Assembly (NCBI GenBank): GCA_023489425.1
Contig: JAMDCG010000006.1
Location: forward strand, 1-27,693
Length of the DNA stretch: 27,693 nt
Source: Thermoplasmatota archaeon
GTDB taxonomy: Archaea; Thermoplasmatota; Thermoplasmata; Thermoplasmatales; Thermoplasmataceae
Direction: 5' to 3'
Of the stretch, positions 6,653-13,684 are shown piece after piece. How positions within the stretch are numbered: the first letter of the stretch is position 1; every line of letters starts with the position of its first letter. The translations under genes were made by a program, and so were the position numbers. A model generated the notes under the pieces. It saw only the letters and a list, made by a program, of their open reading frames with translations, was not told where the DNA came from and searched no databases.

Positions 6653-9003
6653 TACTTATCGCACTTTCCATCAGGACATGCTGGATCGAACGTGGCCTCG
6701 AGTCTGAGGTATTTCGTATCCATTTTCTTTCTTTCCTTTCCTTCAGAAGTCATCTTTTCTATAATGGCGATTTTTTCCTTCTTCTCTTCTTTTGATGCTT
6801 CTTCCTTCTTGCCTGATGTTCCTGAATAGAGAACCTGTTCTGTTTTGCTTCTGTCTCTGTACACAGTTATTCCCTTGCAGTGTAGGTCCTTGGCCAGCCT
6901 GTAAGCCTTACCAATATCTTCTGGTGTTGCATCGTTAGGCAAATTTATGGTCTTTGATACACCTGAATCACAATATTTCTGGAATGTTGCCTGCATAAGT
7001 ACATGCCATTCTGGATCAATTTCATGGGCAGTTTTGAAAAGCCTCTTAAGATCTTCTGGAAGGTCTATCTTTGAAAGATTTCCAGTTGTTGCAACGTCCT
7101 GCATCAATTTCTCAGAGTATAGATTTCTCTTTTTCATTATCTCCTCAAACAAAGGATTTACTTCTATTAGCTCCTGACCATTCAATACATGCCTCATAAA
7201 TGCTATGGCAAAAAGTGGTTCTATTGATGATGAACAGCCAGCTATAATAGATATTGTGCCTGTTGGTGCGATTGTTGTGGTAGTAGAGTTTCTCATAAGT
7301 ATGTCTTCCTTTTCATATTCAGAACCATACCATCCCGGGAAAACTCCCCTTTCAATGGCAAGATTCTGAGATTCCTTGTGTGATTCCAAATCAAGGAAAC
7401 TCATTACATTCTCAGCTATCTTCAATGCCTCCTCGCTGTCATATGGAACGCCAAGCATGATGAGCATATCTGCAAAGCCCATTATTCCAAGCCCAATCTT
7501 CCTTGTTTTCCTTGTCATTTCCTTAATCTGCCTGACAGGGAAGTTGTTTGCATCCACAACGTTATCAAGGAATCTTGTTGACATATGGACTGTTTCCCTG
7601 AGTCTATCCCAGTCAATTGTGTTGTCCTCCTTAACGAACTTAGCCAGATTTATTGAACCCAGATTGCATGATTCATATGGCATAAGAGGCTGTTCACCAC
7701 ATGGGTTTGTTGCCTCTATATCTGCTATATTTTTTACTGGATTTGCCCTGTTTATTTCATCGAGGAAAATTAACCCAGGATCTGCTGTTTTCCAGGCGTG
7801 AGTTATTATGGAATCCCACATCGTTCTTGCCTTTATTCTTGATACAACCTTTCCAGTTTTTGGATTCTTGAGATCAACATATCCATCACTGTCAAGTTTT
7901 TCGAAGAACTCATCCTCCATTCCAACTGAAATGTTGAAATTTTTAAGAATGGTGTTTTCAGAGTCCTTGCTGGTGATAAATTCCATTATATCTGGATGAT
8001 CATATCTGAGGATTCCCATGTTGGCTCCTCTTCTTTTTCCACCCTGTTTAATGACTTCAGTGGTCGTATCGAAAATTTTCATGAAAGAAACAGGGCCTGA
8101 TGCAACTCCCTTTGTAGAACCAACAATATCATCCTTATTTCTCAGCCTTGAAAACGAAAACCCTGTACCTCCTCCAGACTTATGTATTTCTGCTGTCTGT
8201 TTCACTGCTTCAAAAATTTCTTCTATACTGTCTCCAACCGGGAGCACGAAACATGCTGAAAGCTGACCCAGTCTTGCACCAGCATTCATCATGGTTGGTG
8301 AGTTTGGAACATATTCCAGACTCTTCATCATTTTGTGGAATTTTTCTATTGTGTCCTCTGCGATGGTTGGCTTTGTGTATATGAAATCCATGAACTGTCC
8401 GAATGTACCTTTTAATACCCCATCGTTTACAAGCTCATTGAAGCCCCTTTCCAAAACTTCAATCTGTGTGTTTAGAAGATTTGATATCTTCTTCCCATCT
8501 TCCCTTACCGTTCCTTTTTTCTGGAAATTAGCATAATCATAAAGTGCGTCAATAACTCCAACGTGATTTGCAACTCTCCTGAACATCTGATCTGGAGTTT
8601 CTATAATTTTTCCTTCCTCATCTTTTAATAGATATCTTGCCTCAAGTACCTTTACAGCATTTAGCGTTAACTTAAGATCATCTTTTACACCTAGTCTTTC
8701 CTTTTCTTCTCTGATGAATCTTCTCTTTTCCCTATATAGAATGTAAGCCTTTGCAACTTCATTGAATTTTCTTCCATCTATTTGTGTTTCCATAAGAACT
8801 GATTCAACAGTATCCTGTATATTTTCTACTGTTGGGATCTCTTTTCTTGCACTCAATTCTTTTACAACTTTATCAGCTAAGATTTCTGCGTCTCGCATAT
8901 TTCCAAACTTCAGTGAAAGCATTGCCTTGTAGATTGCCCGTGATATTTTTGTTTGATCGAAGTCCTCAATCTTTCCGTCTCTTTTTTTGATTGATTTTAT
9001 CAT
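6652..9003 (-). CDS. nrdJ: Class II (adenosylcobalamin-dependent) ribonucleotide reductase
   Basis: This 783-aa enzyme reduces ribonucleotides to deoxyribonucleotides using a radical generated from coenzyme B12. Residues 1-90 form an ATP-cone (KRDGKIEDFDQ...), predicting allosteric control by ATP/dATP. The active-site loop NPCGE gives N433, thiyl radical C435 and E437. The redox pair is C251 (SACFVLP) and C446 (ESCNLGSI); the 11-residue spacing between radical and second redox cysteine equals that in the Thermotoga maritima enzyme. The C-terminal CPDGKC (C776, C781) shuttles electrons to the active site. KRRGANMG (323-330) is also typical. There is no neighbouring small (NrdB-type) subunit or NrdG activase, consistent with class II. 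ATG 9003 is 23-24 nt from a TATA element, so the mRNA is probably leaderless. A palindrome cluster lies further upstream, and the 103-aa gene follows with a one-base overlap. Confidence 0.95.
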   Translation of the reverse strand: MIKSIKKRDGKIEDFDQTKISRAIYKAMLSLKFGNMRDAEILADKVVKELSARKEIPTVENIQDTVESVLMETQIDGRKFNEVAKAYILYREKRRFIREEKERLGVKDDLKLTLNAVKVLEARYLLKDEEGKIIETPDQMFRRVANHVGVIDALYDYANFQKKGTVREDGKKISNLLNTQIEVLERGFNELVNDGVLKGTFGQFMDFIYTKPTIAEDTIEKFHKMMKSLEYVPNSPTMMNAGARLGQLSACFVLPVGDSIEEIFEAVKQTAEIHKSGGGTGFSFSRLRNKDDIVGSTKGVASGPVSFMKIFDTTTEVIKQGGKRRGANMGILRYDHPDIMEFITSKDSENTILKNFNISVGMEDEFFEKLDSDGYVDLKNPKTGKVVSRIKARTMWDSIITHAWKTADPGLIFLDEINRANPVKNIADIEATNPCGEQPLMPYESCNLGSINLAKFVKEDNTIDWDRLRETVHMSTRFLDNVVDANNFPVRQIKEMTRKTRKIGLGIMGFADMLIMLGVPYDSEEALKIAENVMSFLDLESHKESQNLAIERGVFPGWYGSEYEKEDILMRNSTTTTIAPTGTISIIAGCSSSIEPLFAIAFMRHVLNGQELIEVNPLFEEIMKKRNLYSEKLMQDVATTGNLSKIDLPEDLKRLFKTAHEIDPEWHVLMQATFQKYCDSGVSKTINLPNDATPEDIGKAYRLAKDLHCKGITVYRDRSKTEQVLYSGTSGKKEEASKEEKKEKIAIIEKMTSEGKERKKMDTKYLRLEATFDPACPDGKCDK

Positions 9004-9021
9004 TACAAATTAGATGTTGTG

Positions 9022-9032
9022 TTTATATTTAA
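9022..9032 (-). promoter_or_regulatory. TATA element of nrdJ
   Basis: The minus strand reads TTAAATATAAA, centred 23-24 nt before ATG 9003, as expected for a leaderless archaeal mRNA. Confidence 0.55.
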
Positions 9033-9095
9033 TTTTAATGTTAACTCTAATAGCAATTTTAATATCATTTTAATCACCAAATCAATTTTTAATAA

Positions 9096-9129
9096 GATAA
9101 CAATATGTTATCAATATTGTTAACAATAT
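9096..9129. promoter_or_regulatory. Two adjacent palindromes upstream of nrdJ, possible operators
   Basis: GATAAC-aatat-GTTATC (9096-9112) is an inverted repeat with perfect 6-bp arms. Immediately after it, ATATTGTTAACAATAT (9114-9129) is a perfect 16-bp palindrome. They share the core (T)TAACAATA/TATTGTTA. They are 70-100 bp upstream of the nrdJ TATA and 125-160 bp before the plus-strand 55-aa gene, so they could serve either. A further GTTAAC occurs at 9040-9045. The protein that would bind is unknown. Confidence 0.45.
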
Positions 9130-9253
9130 AAATAATTTTACTTCCGATAAAAGCAAGATCTAGAATTTTTATGTAACTAAAAGTATTAACATAATAAAGT
9201 TAAAAATCTAATTAAAATAGCAAACTTATTGAAATAATCTGTAATGACAGATC

Positions 9254-9421
9254 ATGCCTGTTTTAGATAAACAGATGAGAATGAAGCTTCAGGGAGAACT
9301 TGCATACGTAAACGAAAGACTTGACCAGATCAGACAGAATAGGGACGAGCAGGGATATTATAATTATGAAATAGATCTCTGGAAGAAAAAGAGACAAGAA
9401 ATTATGAATCAATTATATTAG
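9254..9421 (+). CDS. Small helical protein (55 aa)
   Basis: The frame runs from ATG 9254 to TAG 9419-9421, giving 55 aa rich in Gln, Glu, Arg and Tyr. The pattern suggests two amphipathic helices (about 5-28 and 36-54) joined by a turn at NRDEQGYYNY. There are no cysteines, membrane segment or known motif. An A/T-rich ATTAAAATAG about 34 nt upstream could be its TATA. It is transcribed away from nrdJ and convergent with gcvT. The TAG stop is the first part of a G-rich repeat that recurs inverted in pdxT. Coding status rests on helix-compatible composition and a normal start, not on homology. Confidence 0.55.
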   Translation: MPVLDKQMRMKLQGELAYVNERLDQIRQNRDEQGYYNYEIDLWKKKRQEIMNQLY

Positions 9422-9449
9422 GGGGAGGGGGGTATGTTTCCAATGGAGC
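9419..9449 (+). repeat. G-rich inverted repeat, arm next to gcvT stop
   Basis: TAGGGGGAGGGGGGTATG followed by TTTCCAATGGAGC. It matches, with a 2-nt indel and a few substitutions, the reverse complement of 10524-10555. The two arms bracket gcvT. It includes the stop codon of the 55-aa gene and ends at the gcvT stop. Confidence 0.5.
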
Positions 9450-10499
9450 TTAAGGAACTATCCTGGGCCTTGATACCTTACCATTGAATTTTTTATCCCT
9501 TATACCAACGAGAATTGATGTATCACTTTTTGATTCATTTCTGTTTATGTAACCAAGTCCTATTCCCTTTCCAAGAATTGGAGAAATACTTCCGCTTGTG
9601 ATTATACCTATTTCTTTACCAGATTCGTCATAAATTAAATTACCATGTCTTGGAAATGAACCTTTTTCATTCATAATAATTCCCCTAAAGATTCTTTCAG
9701 GTTTCTGATTAGATAGGAGTTTTTCTCTACCAATATAATTATGATCATTATCTACGATAAATGAAATAGAAGCTTCGTATGGGTTTTTATCTGAATTGAA
9801 GTCCTGGCCTGAGAGAAGCATACCTTTTTCCATTCTTAGAGTATCTCTCGAACCCAAACCACAAGGACCACATCCTATTTTTTTCAAATCATCCACTATT
9901 TTTTCCCACAGATTAACTGCTTCATTATTTTTTATAATTATTTCACATCCTATTTCTCCAGTATAACCTGTGCCTGAAATTATCATTCCATTTTCCTCAT
10001 AAAATTTGAAAAAATCTGGAAATTTTAAGCCTAAATTTTTCATAATATTAACTGAATCCTTTCCCTGGATTGCTATACACGATAATTCACTCGAAGAATT
10101 TTTTACCTCACAGTTATTAGTTTTATTTTTCAATATATGATCCAGTATCTTATCAGTTGTTGCAGCATTTGGTACACATAGAAATTTTTCTTTGTTAAAT
10201 TTGTAAATTATTGTATCATCAATCATATTTCCATCATTATTCAGGAAAGCAGTGTATAAACAGTCTCCTTCTTTCATCTTTGATATATCTGATGGAAAAA
10301 GTTTCATTAGACTTTCCTCAGCTCCACTACCTGTTAGGAATATGTCACCCATATGGGAAACATCAAAAACTCCACATCTCTCCCTAACATACATATGTTC
10401 TTTTATTATTGATTCATAGTATAATGGCATATCCCATCCATGAAAGTCAACAATATTTGCATTCATTTTTACATGTTCATCATATAGAATTGTTCTCAT
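9450..10499 (-). CDS. gcvT: Aminomethyltransferase (glycine cleavage T protein)
   Basis: This 349-aa T protein of the glycine cleavage system takes the aminomethyl group from lipoylated H protein, releases ammonia and forms 5,10-methylene-tetrahydrofolate. Family motifs are HGWDMP (20-25), CGVFDVSHMG (42-51), the catalytic acid region NDGNMIDD (88-95), GTGYTGEIG (176-184) and GSRDTLRMEKG (216-226). Length is normal (about 350-370). Its ATG overlaps the pdxT stop as ATGA (10496-10499), so the two are translated from one mRNA. gcvH and gcvP are not in the window. The gene is A/T-richer than its neighbours by eye and is flanked by G-rich inverted repeats. A folate-dependent YgfZ-like role is less likely given the intact aspartate motif. 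Confidence 0.92.
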   Translation of the reverse strand: MRTILYDEHVKMNANIVDFHGWDMPLYYESIIKEHMYVRERCGVFDVSHMGDIFLTGSGAEESLMKLFPSDISKMKEGDCLYTAFLNNDGNMIDDTIIYKFNKEKFLCVPNAATTDKILDHILKNKTNNCEVKNSSSELSCIAIQGKDSVNIMKNLGLKFPDFFKFYEENGMIISGTGYTGEIGCEIIIKNNEAVNLWEKIVDDLKKIGCGPCGLGSRDTLRMEKGMLLSGQDFNSDKNPYEASISFIVDNDHNYIGREKLLSNQKPERIFRGIIMNEKGSFPRHGNLIYDESGKEIGIITSGSISPILGKGIGLGYINRNESKSDTSILVGIRDKKFNGKVSRPRIVP

Positions 10500-11119
10500 T
10501 TTACAGTCACCTTTTCTTCACTTGTTCCACTGGAAGTACCCCCCTCTCCCCCTATCATTCTTATAAAATACTCATGAACTCTTGTATCATCTGTTAATTC
10601 AGGATGAAAAGTAAGTCCAATCACATTTCCATCTCTCACCATTATTGGTTTTCCGGCCTGGTATGCCATTATTTCACCATGGTTAACAGATTTAATAACT
10701 GGGGCTCTTATAAAAACAGCCATGTAATTACCTATATCTTTAATATCAACATTATCAATAAAAGATTCTCCCTGTCTTCCATATGCATTTCTTTCTATTT
10801 CAATATCAAGAAGGCCCATTCCCTCAACTCTTGTATCGTTTGTCTTTGAAGATGCAAGGATTATGCCGGCACAGGTACCCATAAGTGGTTTACCATGTTT
10901 TACACTATCTACTATATCTTCATAAATTCCATACTCTTTTATCAGCTTATAAATGGTTGTACTTTCCCCTCCTGGTATTATTATGGCAGAAACTTCTCTC
11001 AACTGGTCTTTATTCCTCACCCTTAATGGTTCTATATTTCTTCCATTTTCACTTAATATTTTCAGGATATTGATATGCTCCTCCACGTCACCCTGGAACC
11101 CGATTACACCAATCTTCAC
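10496..11119 (-). CDS. pdxT: Pyridoxal 5'-phosphate synthase glutaminase subunit
   Basis: This 207-aa class I glutamine amidotransferase supplies ammonia to PdxS for PLP synthesis. The nucleophile is C83 in GTCAGI, with H172 and E174 in LTFHPELT; IPGGEST is at 48-54 and GFQGDV at 7-12, all PdxT hallmarks. The catalytic domain ends near residue 190. A 17-residue Gly/Ser/Thr tail (GGEGGTSSGTSEEKVTVK region) follows and is not part of the family core; it is encoded by the G-rich repeat at 10524-10555. pdxS is not in the window. The start is GTG 11119, as the overlapping ATG (11119-11121) runs straight into TGA. An A/T-rich CTATTTTTAAC lies about 25 nt upstream. gcvT follows with an ATGA overlap, and glyA, a PLP enzyme, is next upstream. 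Confidence 0.93.
   Translation of the reverse strand: MKIGVIGFQGDVEEHINILKILSENGRNIEPLRVRNKDQLREVSAIIIPGGESTTIYKLIKEYGIYEDIVDSVKHGKPLMGTCAGIILASSKTNDTRVEGMGLLDIEIERNAYGRQGESFIDNVDIKDIGNYMAVFIRAPVIKSVNHGEIMAYQAGKPIMVRDGNVIGLTFHPELTDDTRVHEYFIRMIGGEGGTSSGTSEEKVTVK
10524..10555 (-). repeat. G-rich inverted repeat, arm inside the pdxT 3' end
   Basis: On minus it reads TAGGGGGAGAGGGGGGTAC then TTCCAGTGGAAC. It is the partner of 9419-9449, in opposite orientation. It encodes the extra Gly/Ser/Thr tail of PdxT, so the coding tail looks like a by-product of the repeat. Confidence 0.5.
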
Positions 11120-11193
11120 ATAACAGCATTTTGAATAGGTTAAAAATAGTTATGAAACACTTCGCTAGTTTATGTAATAGTAGATAAATAAAA

Positions 11194-12483
11194 TTATTTG
11201 AATAATTCTATATATTCATAAGGATTAGTTGTTCCGTAACAGAATTTGACTTGTTTAAACCCAGACTTTAAATTCATGACTTCTTCCTTTGCCTTCTCTT
11301 CACTGATGTTATTCTTAAGAATAATCATCATTATTTCTGCAAGCGCCTTTACGTCATTCTTTTCGAAACCTATTCTTGTGATCTCCTGAGTTCCAATTCT
11401 TATTCCACTTGGATCCTGTGAATTTCTATTTTTATCTACTGGAATCAGATTCTTATTAAGTATAATATTGCACCTTTCAAGCTTTTCAGCAACCTCCTTT
11501 CCACCTCCAAATTTTCTAACATCAGCCACAAGTGTGTGGGACGAGGTAAACCCTCTTTTTTCTGCCAGGACATCCATGCCAAGGGCATATAGCTCTTCTG
11601 CAAGAGTTCTAGCATTATCTATGATCTTCTGAGCATAGGCCTCACCATAATCCAGCATTTCTGCAAGGGTTATGCCAAGAGCTGCCATTGTATTTAGATG
11701 GTGATTACTGAGGACTCCTGGAAAGACTCCTTTCTGAACCTTTTTCCAGGTTTTTTCGTCAGTATTCCCAATTACCATTCCATGCTGAGGTCCTGGAAGG
11801 GTTTTGTGAGTTGAGCCGGTTATAACATCGGCCCCTTCCCTAAGAGGATCCTGAAATTTTTTTCCTGCTATCAGTCCAGCCACATGTGCGCCATCGTACC
11901 ACACTTTGCAGCCAACTTCCTGAAAGGTATCTCTGAGTTCCTTAAGAGGTGCAGGGAAAAGGAATACAGACTGGCCAAATAGACATAGATTTGGTCTAGT
12001 TTCCAGAATTGTTTTTCTTGCCCCATCAACGTCTATGGTCATGGTTTCTTCATCATAAGGATAATTTACAATGTCTAAACCTCTGAAGCCCAGAGCCCCA
12101 AATTTCGCGGCACTTATATGGCCACCACCTGACAGATCTGGAGCACAAATCCTTTCCATGGGTTTTGTAAGGCCAAAAATAACTCCCATGTTGGCATTTG
12201 TTCCAGACACTGGCCTGGGATCAAACTGTGGTGCGTTATATAACTTCTTTCCCAGTTCTATGACCTTGTCTTCCAGCTGATCTACAAAGAAGTTTCCCTG
12301 ATAGTATCTCTGATGAGGCAAACCCTCTGCATACCTGTGACCAAAGTCTGTGAGAAGCATCTCCATTGCCAGAGGACTCATCACATTTTCCGAGGCAATC
12401 AGGGGAATGCTTTCTTCAAACATTTTATTGTGTTTCTTTGCAAGATCCCTAATTTCCATTGCATCACTGAAAAATTTATCCAT
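11194..12483 (-). CDS. glyA: Serine hydroxymethyltransferase
   Basis: This 429-aa fold-type I PLP enzyme interconverts serine and glycine with a tetrahydrofolate-type carrier. The Schiff-base lysine is K227 in ITGSTHKTLPGPQHG. YDGAH (196-200) provides D197 and H200, which contact the cofactor. SENVMSP (31-37) and HRYAEGLPHQRYYQG (49-63) are also conserved. Length is normal. ATG 12483 is about 24 nt from an AAATATTTTA element, consistent with a leaderless mRNA. gcvT and pdxT lie downstream on the same strand after a 74-nt gap with its own A/T-rich promoter-like element. Together GlyA and GcvT feed the one-carbon pool used by PurH at 24931-26400. Confidence 0.96.
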   Translation of the reverse strand: MDKFFSDAMEIRDLAKKHNKMFEESIPLIASENVMSPLAMEMLLTDFGHRYAEGLPHQRYYQGNFFVDQLEDKVIELGKKLYNAPQFDPRPVSGTNANMGVIFGLTKPMERICAPDLSGGGHISAAKFGALGFRGLDIVNYPYDEETMTIDVDGARKTILETRPNLCLFGQSVFLFPAPLKELRDTFQEVGCKVWYDGAHVAGLIAGKKFQDPLREGADVITGSTHKTLPGPQHGMVIGNTDEKTWKKVQKGVFPGVLSNHHLNTMAALGITLAEMLDYGEAYAQKIIDNARTLAEELYALGMDVLAEKRGFTSSHTLVADVRKFGGGKEVAEKLERCNIILNKNLIPVDKNRNSQDPSGIRIGTQEITRIGFEKNDVKALAEIMMIILKNNISEEKAKEEVMNLKSGFKQVKFCYGTTNPYEYIELFK

Positions 12484-12500
12484 GGATATTGATGCATGTG

Positions 12501-12512
12501 AAATATTTTAAC
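12501..12512 (-). promoter_or_regulatory. TATA element of glyA
   Basis: The minus strand reads GTTAAAATATTT, about 24 nt before ATG 12483. Confidence 0.5.
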
Positions 12513-12630
12513 GTATGGTGATCTGAAATAATGGACGTATATTATTAATTTCATTTCCCAACTTCATGAATATGTGACATATGAAGTAAAGACAGCGAAC
12601 ACTTAAGAAAAGGGATCCAATACCCATCAA

Positions 12631-12688
12631 CCGCTGTGATGAATTCAGCCTTGACTGATTTGTGATGAATGACAGGCAGACTGAGCGG
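12631..12688 (+). ncRNA. C/D box guide sRNA (2'-O-methylation), two guides
   Basis: All parts of an archaeal C/D sRNA are present in 58 nt: terminal stem CCGC (12631-12634) with GCGG (12685-12688); box C GTGATGA (12636-12642); D' CTGA (12655-12658); a 3-nt spacer; C' GTGATGA (12662-12668); D CTGA (12681-12684). Each guide is exactly 12 nt. The first, ATTCAGCCTTGA, is complementary over 10 nt (CAAGGCTGAA) to the conserved archaeal 16S segment near E. coli positions 899-908, as I recall it. The D'+5 rule would place methylation on the first G of that segment (about G902). The second guide, ATGACAGGCAGA, has only a partial match that I can think of (GCCTGTC in 23S rRNA near the peptidyl-transferase region), which is weak. 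It lies opposite the flanking minus-strand genes; CTTAAG at 12602-12607 may be its TATA. Confidence 0.87.
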
Positions 12689-12730
12689 TTAAAATCAGCA
12701 ATAATTCTTTTAAAATGTTAAGATTTTGTT

Positions 12731-13684
12731 TTATCTCACACGTTCAAGTGAGAAGGATCCAAGATCAAAAGTTTCTCCCCTGTTGTAGACTTCTACCCAT
12801 TCCCTTGTTCTTGCGTTAGATAAACCTACAACTTTCACATACTGTTTTGCATTAACTATTCTGAATTGAATGGTCCCATCCATTATGTAGCTGATAGTTT
12901 CAAAAACCTTTTGATCAAAGAGCCCATCTTCAAGCATATACAGTGCTGTGCACCTGCTCGCCTTCCTTTTCTGTGTGAATTGCTGTGTGAATTTCATGAA
13001 AACCTTCTCGTCAAACTGTGGAACGAACGCTGTAAGAGAAATGAATACAAGTCTGTAAAATGGGTATGTTCTGAGTAATTCCTGTTCAATCGTTTCCACA
13101 GATTTCAAAAGCAGGCTGAGGTTTGATATATTATCTATAACAACCGCTTTTTTAGATGGACTCTGAGACTGAATGGATTTTGAATAAAGGTCAATAAACC
13201 TGATCAGTCCATCATCTTCAAAACCGTCCACGACTTCCGGTTCTACACTTAAAGTCTGGGCAATTTCATACTTTATCTGGTTCAGGTCTTTATCTGCTGT
13301 GATAATGACCACTGGCACGTTTTCTTTGATGGAGTTGGCCATGAAATTAGTTGCAAGCATATCCTTTGAGGTGAAAGGTGCACCAAACAGAACCACATTT
13401 GATGGCATGGGTAAACCGCCTAGAAGAAGTTCATCTATCTTGGAAATACCTGTTGAAATTTTTTGGTTCTTCCTTAGTGCAATAGGATCTTTCAAATCCA
13501 CAAGCGCCTTCTTTGCCTCCTCTACCTTTATCTGTGGTACAGAAGCAGAGTCTATCTTTACCAGACTCTGGAGCATGTTCTCTATCTCTTTTTTCTTTTC
13601 TTCGGCCATCCTTATGGTTCTTTCCAGGTTTTCCTTGACCTGTTGCAGTTCGGCTATCTTGCTCGTAATCTCATTGCTTTCCAT
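12731..13684 (-). CDS. KaiC/RecA-like ATPase-fold protein with coiled coil and degenerate P-loop
   Basis: This 317-aa protein starts with a coiled coil (about 5-42). A RecA/KaiC-type core follows, with the family entry motif STGISKIDELLLGGLP (77-92). At the Walker A position it has GAPFTSKD (101-108): the second Gly is Ser and the Ser/Thr after Lys is Asp, so nucleotide binding is doubtful. A Walker B-like AVVIDN is at 180-185. KaiC-like proteins in archaea include FlaH/ArlH, GvpD and Rad55-type regulators. The broken P-loop plus coiled coil suggests a scaffold or regulatory member, but no specific role can be named. Its ATG lies inside the 3' end of the dehydratase gene (14-nt overlap), so the two share an mRNA. 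An A/T-rich gap with the C/D sRNA on the other strand follows. Confidence 0.7.
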   Translation of the reverse strand: MESNEITSKIAELQQVKENLERTIRMAEEKKKEIENMLQSLVKIDSASVPQIKVEEAKKALVDLKDPIALRKNQKISTGISKIDELLLGGLPMPSNVVLFGAPFTSKDMLATNFMANSIKENVPVVIITADKDLNQIKYEIAQTLSVEPEVVDGFEDDGLIRFIDLYSKSIQSQSPSKKAVVIDNISNLSLLLKSVETIEQELLRTYPFYRLVFISLTAFVPQFDEKVFMKFTQQFTQKRKASRCTALYMLEDGLFDQKVFETISYIMDGTIQFRIVNAKQYVKVVGLSNARTREWVEVYNRGETFDLGSFSLERVR

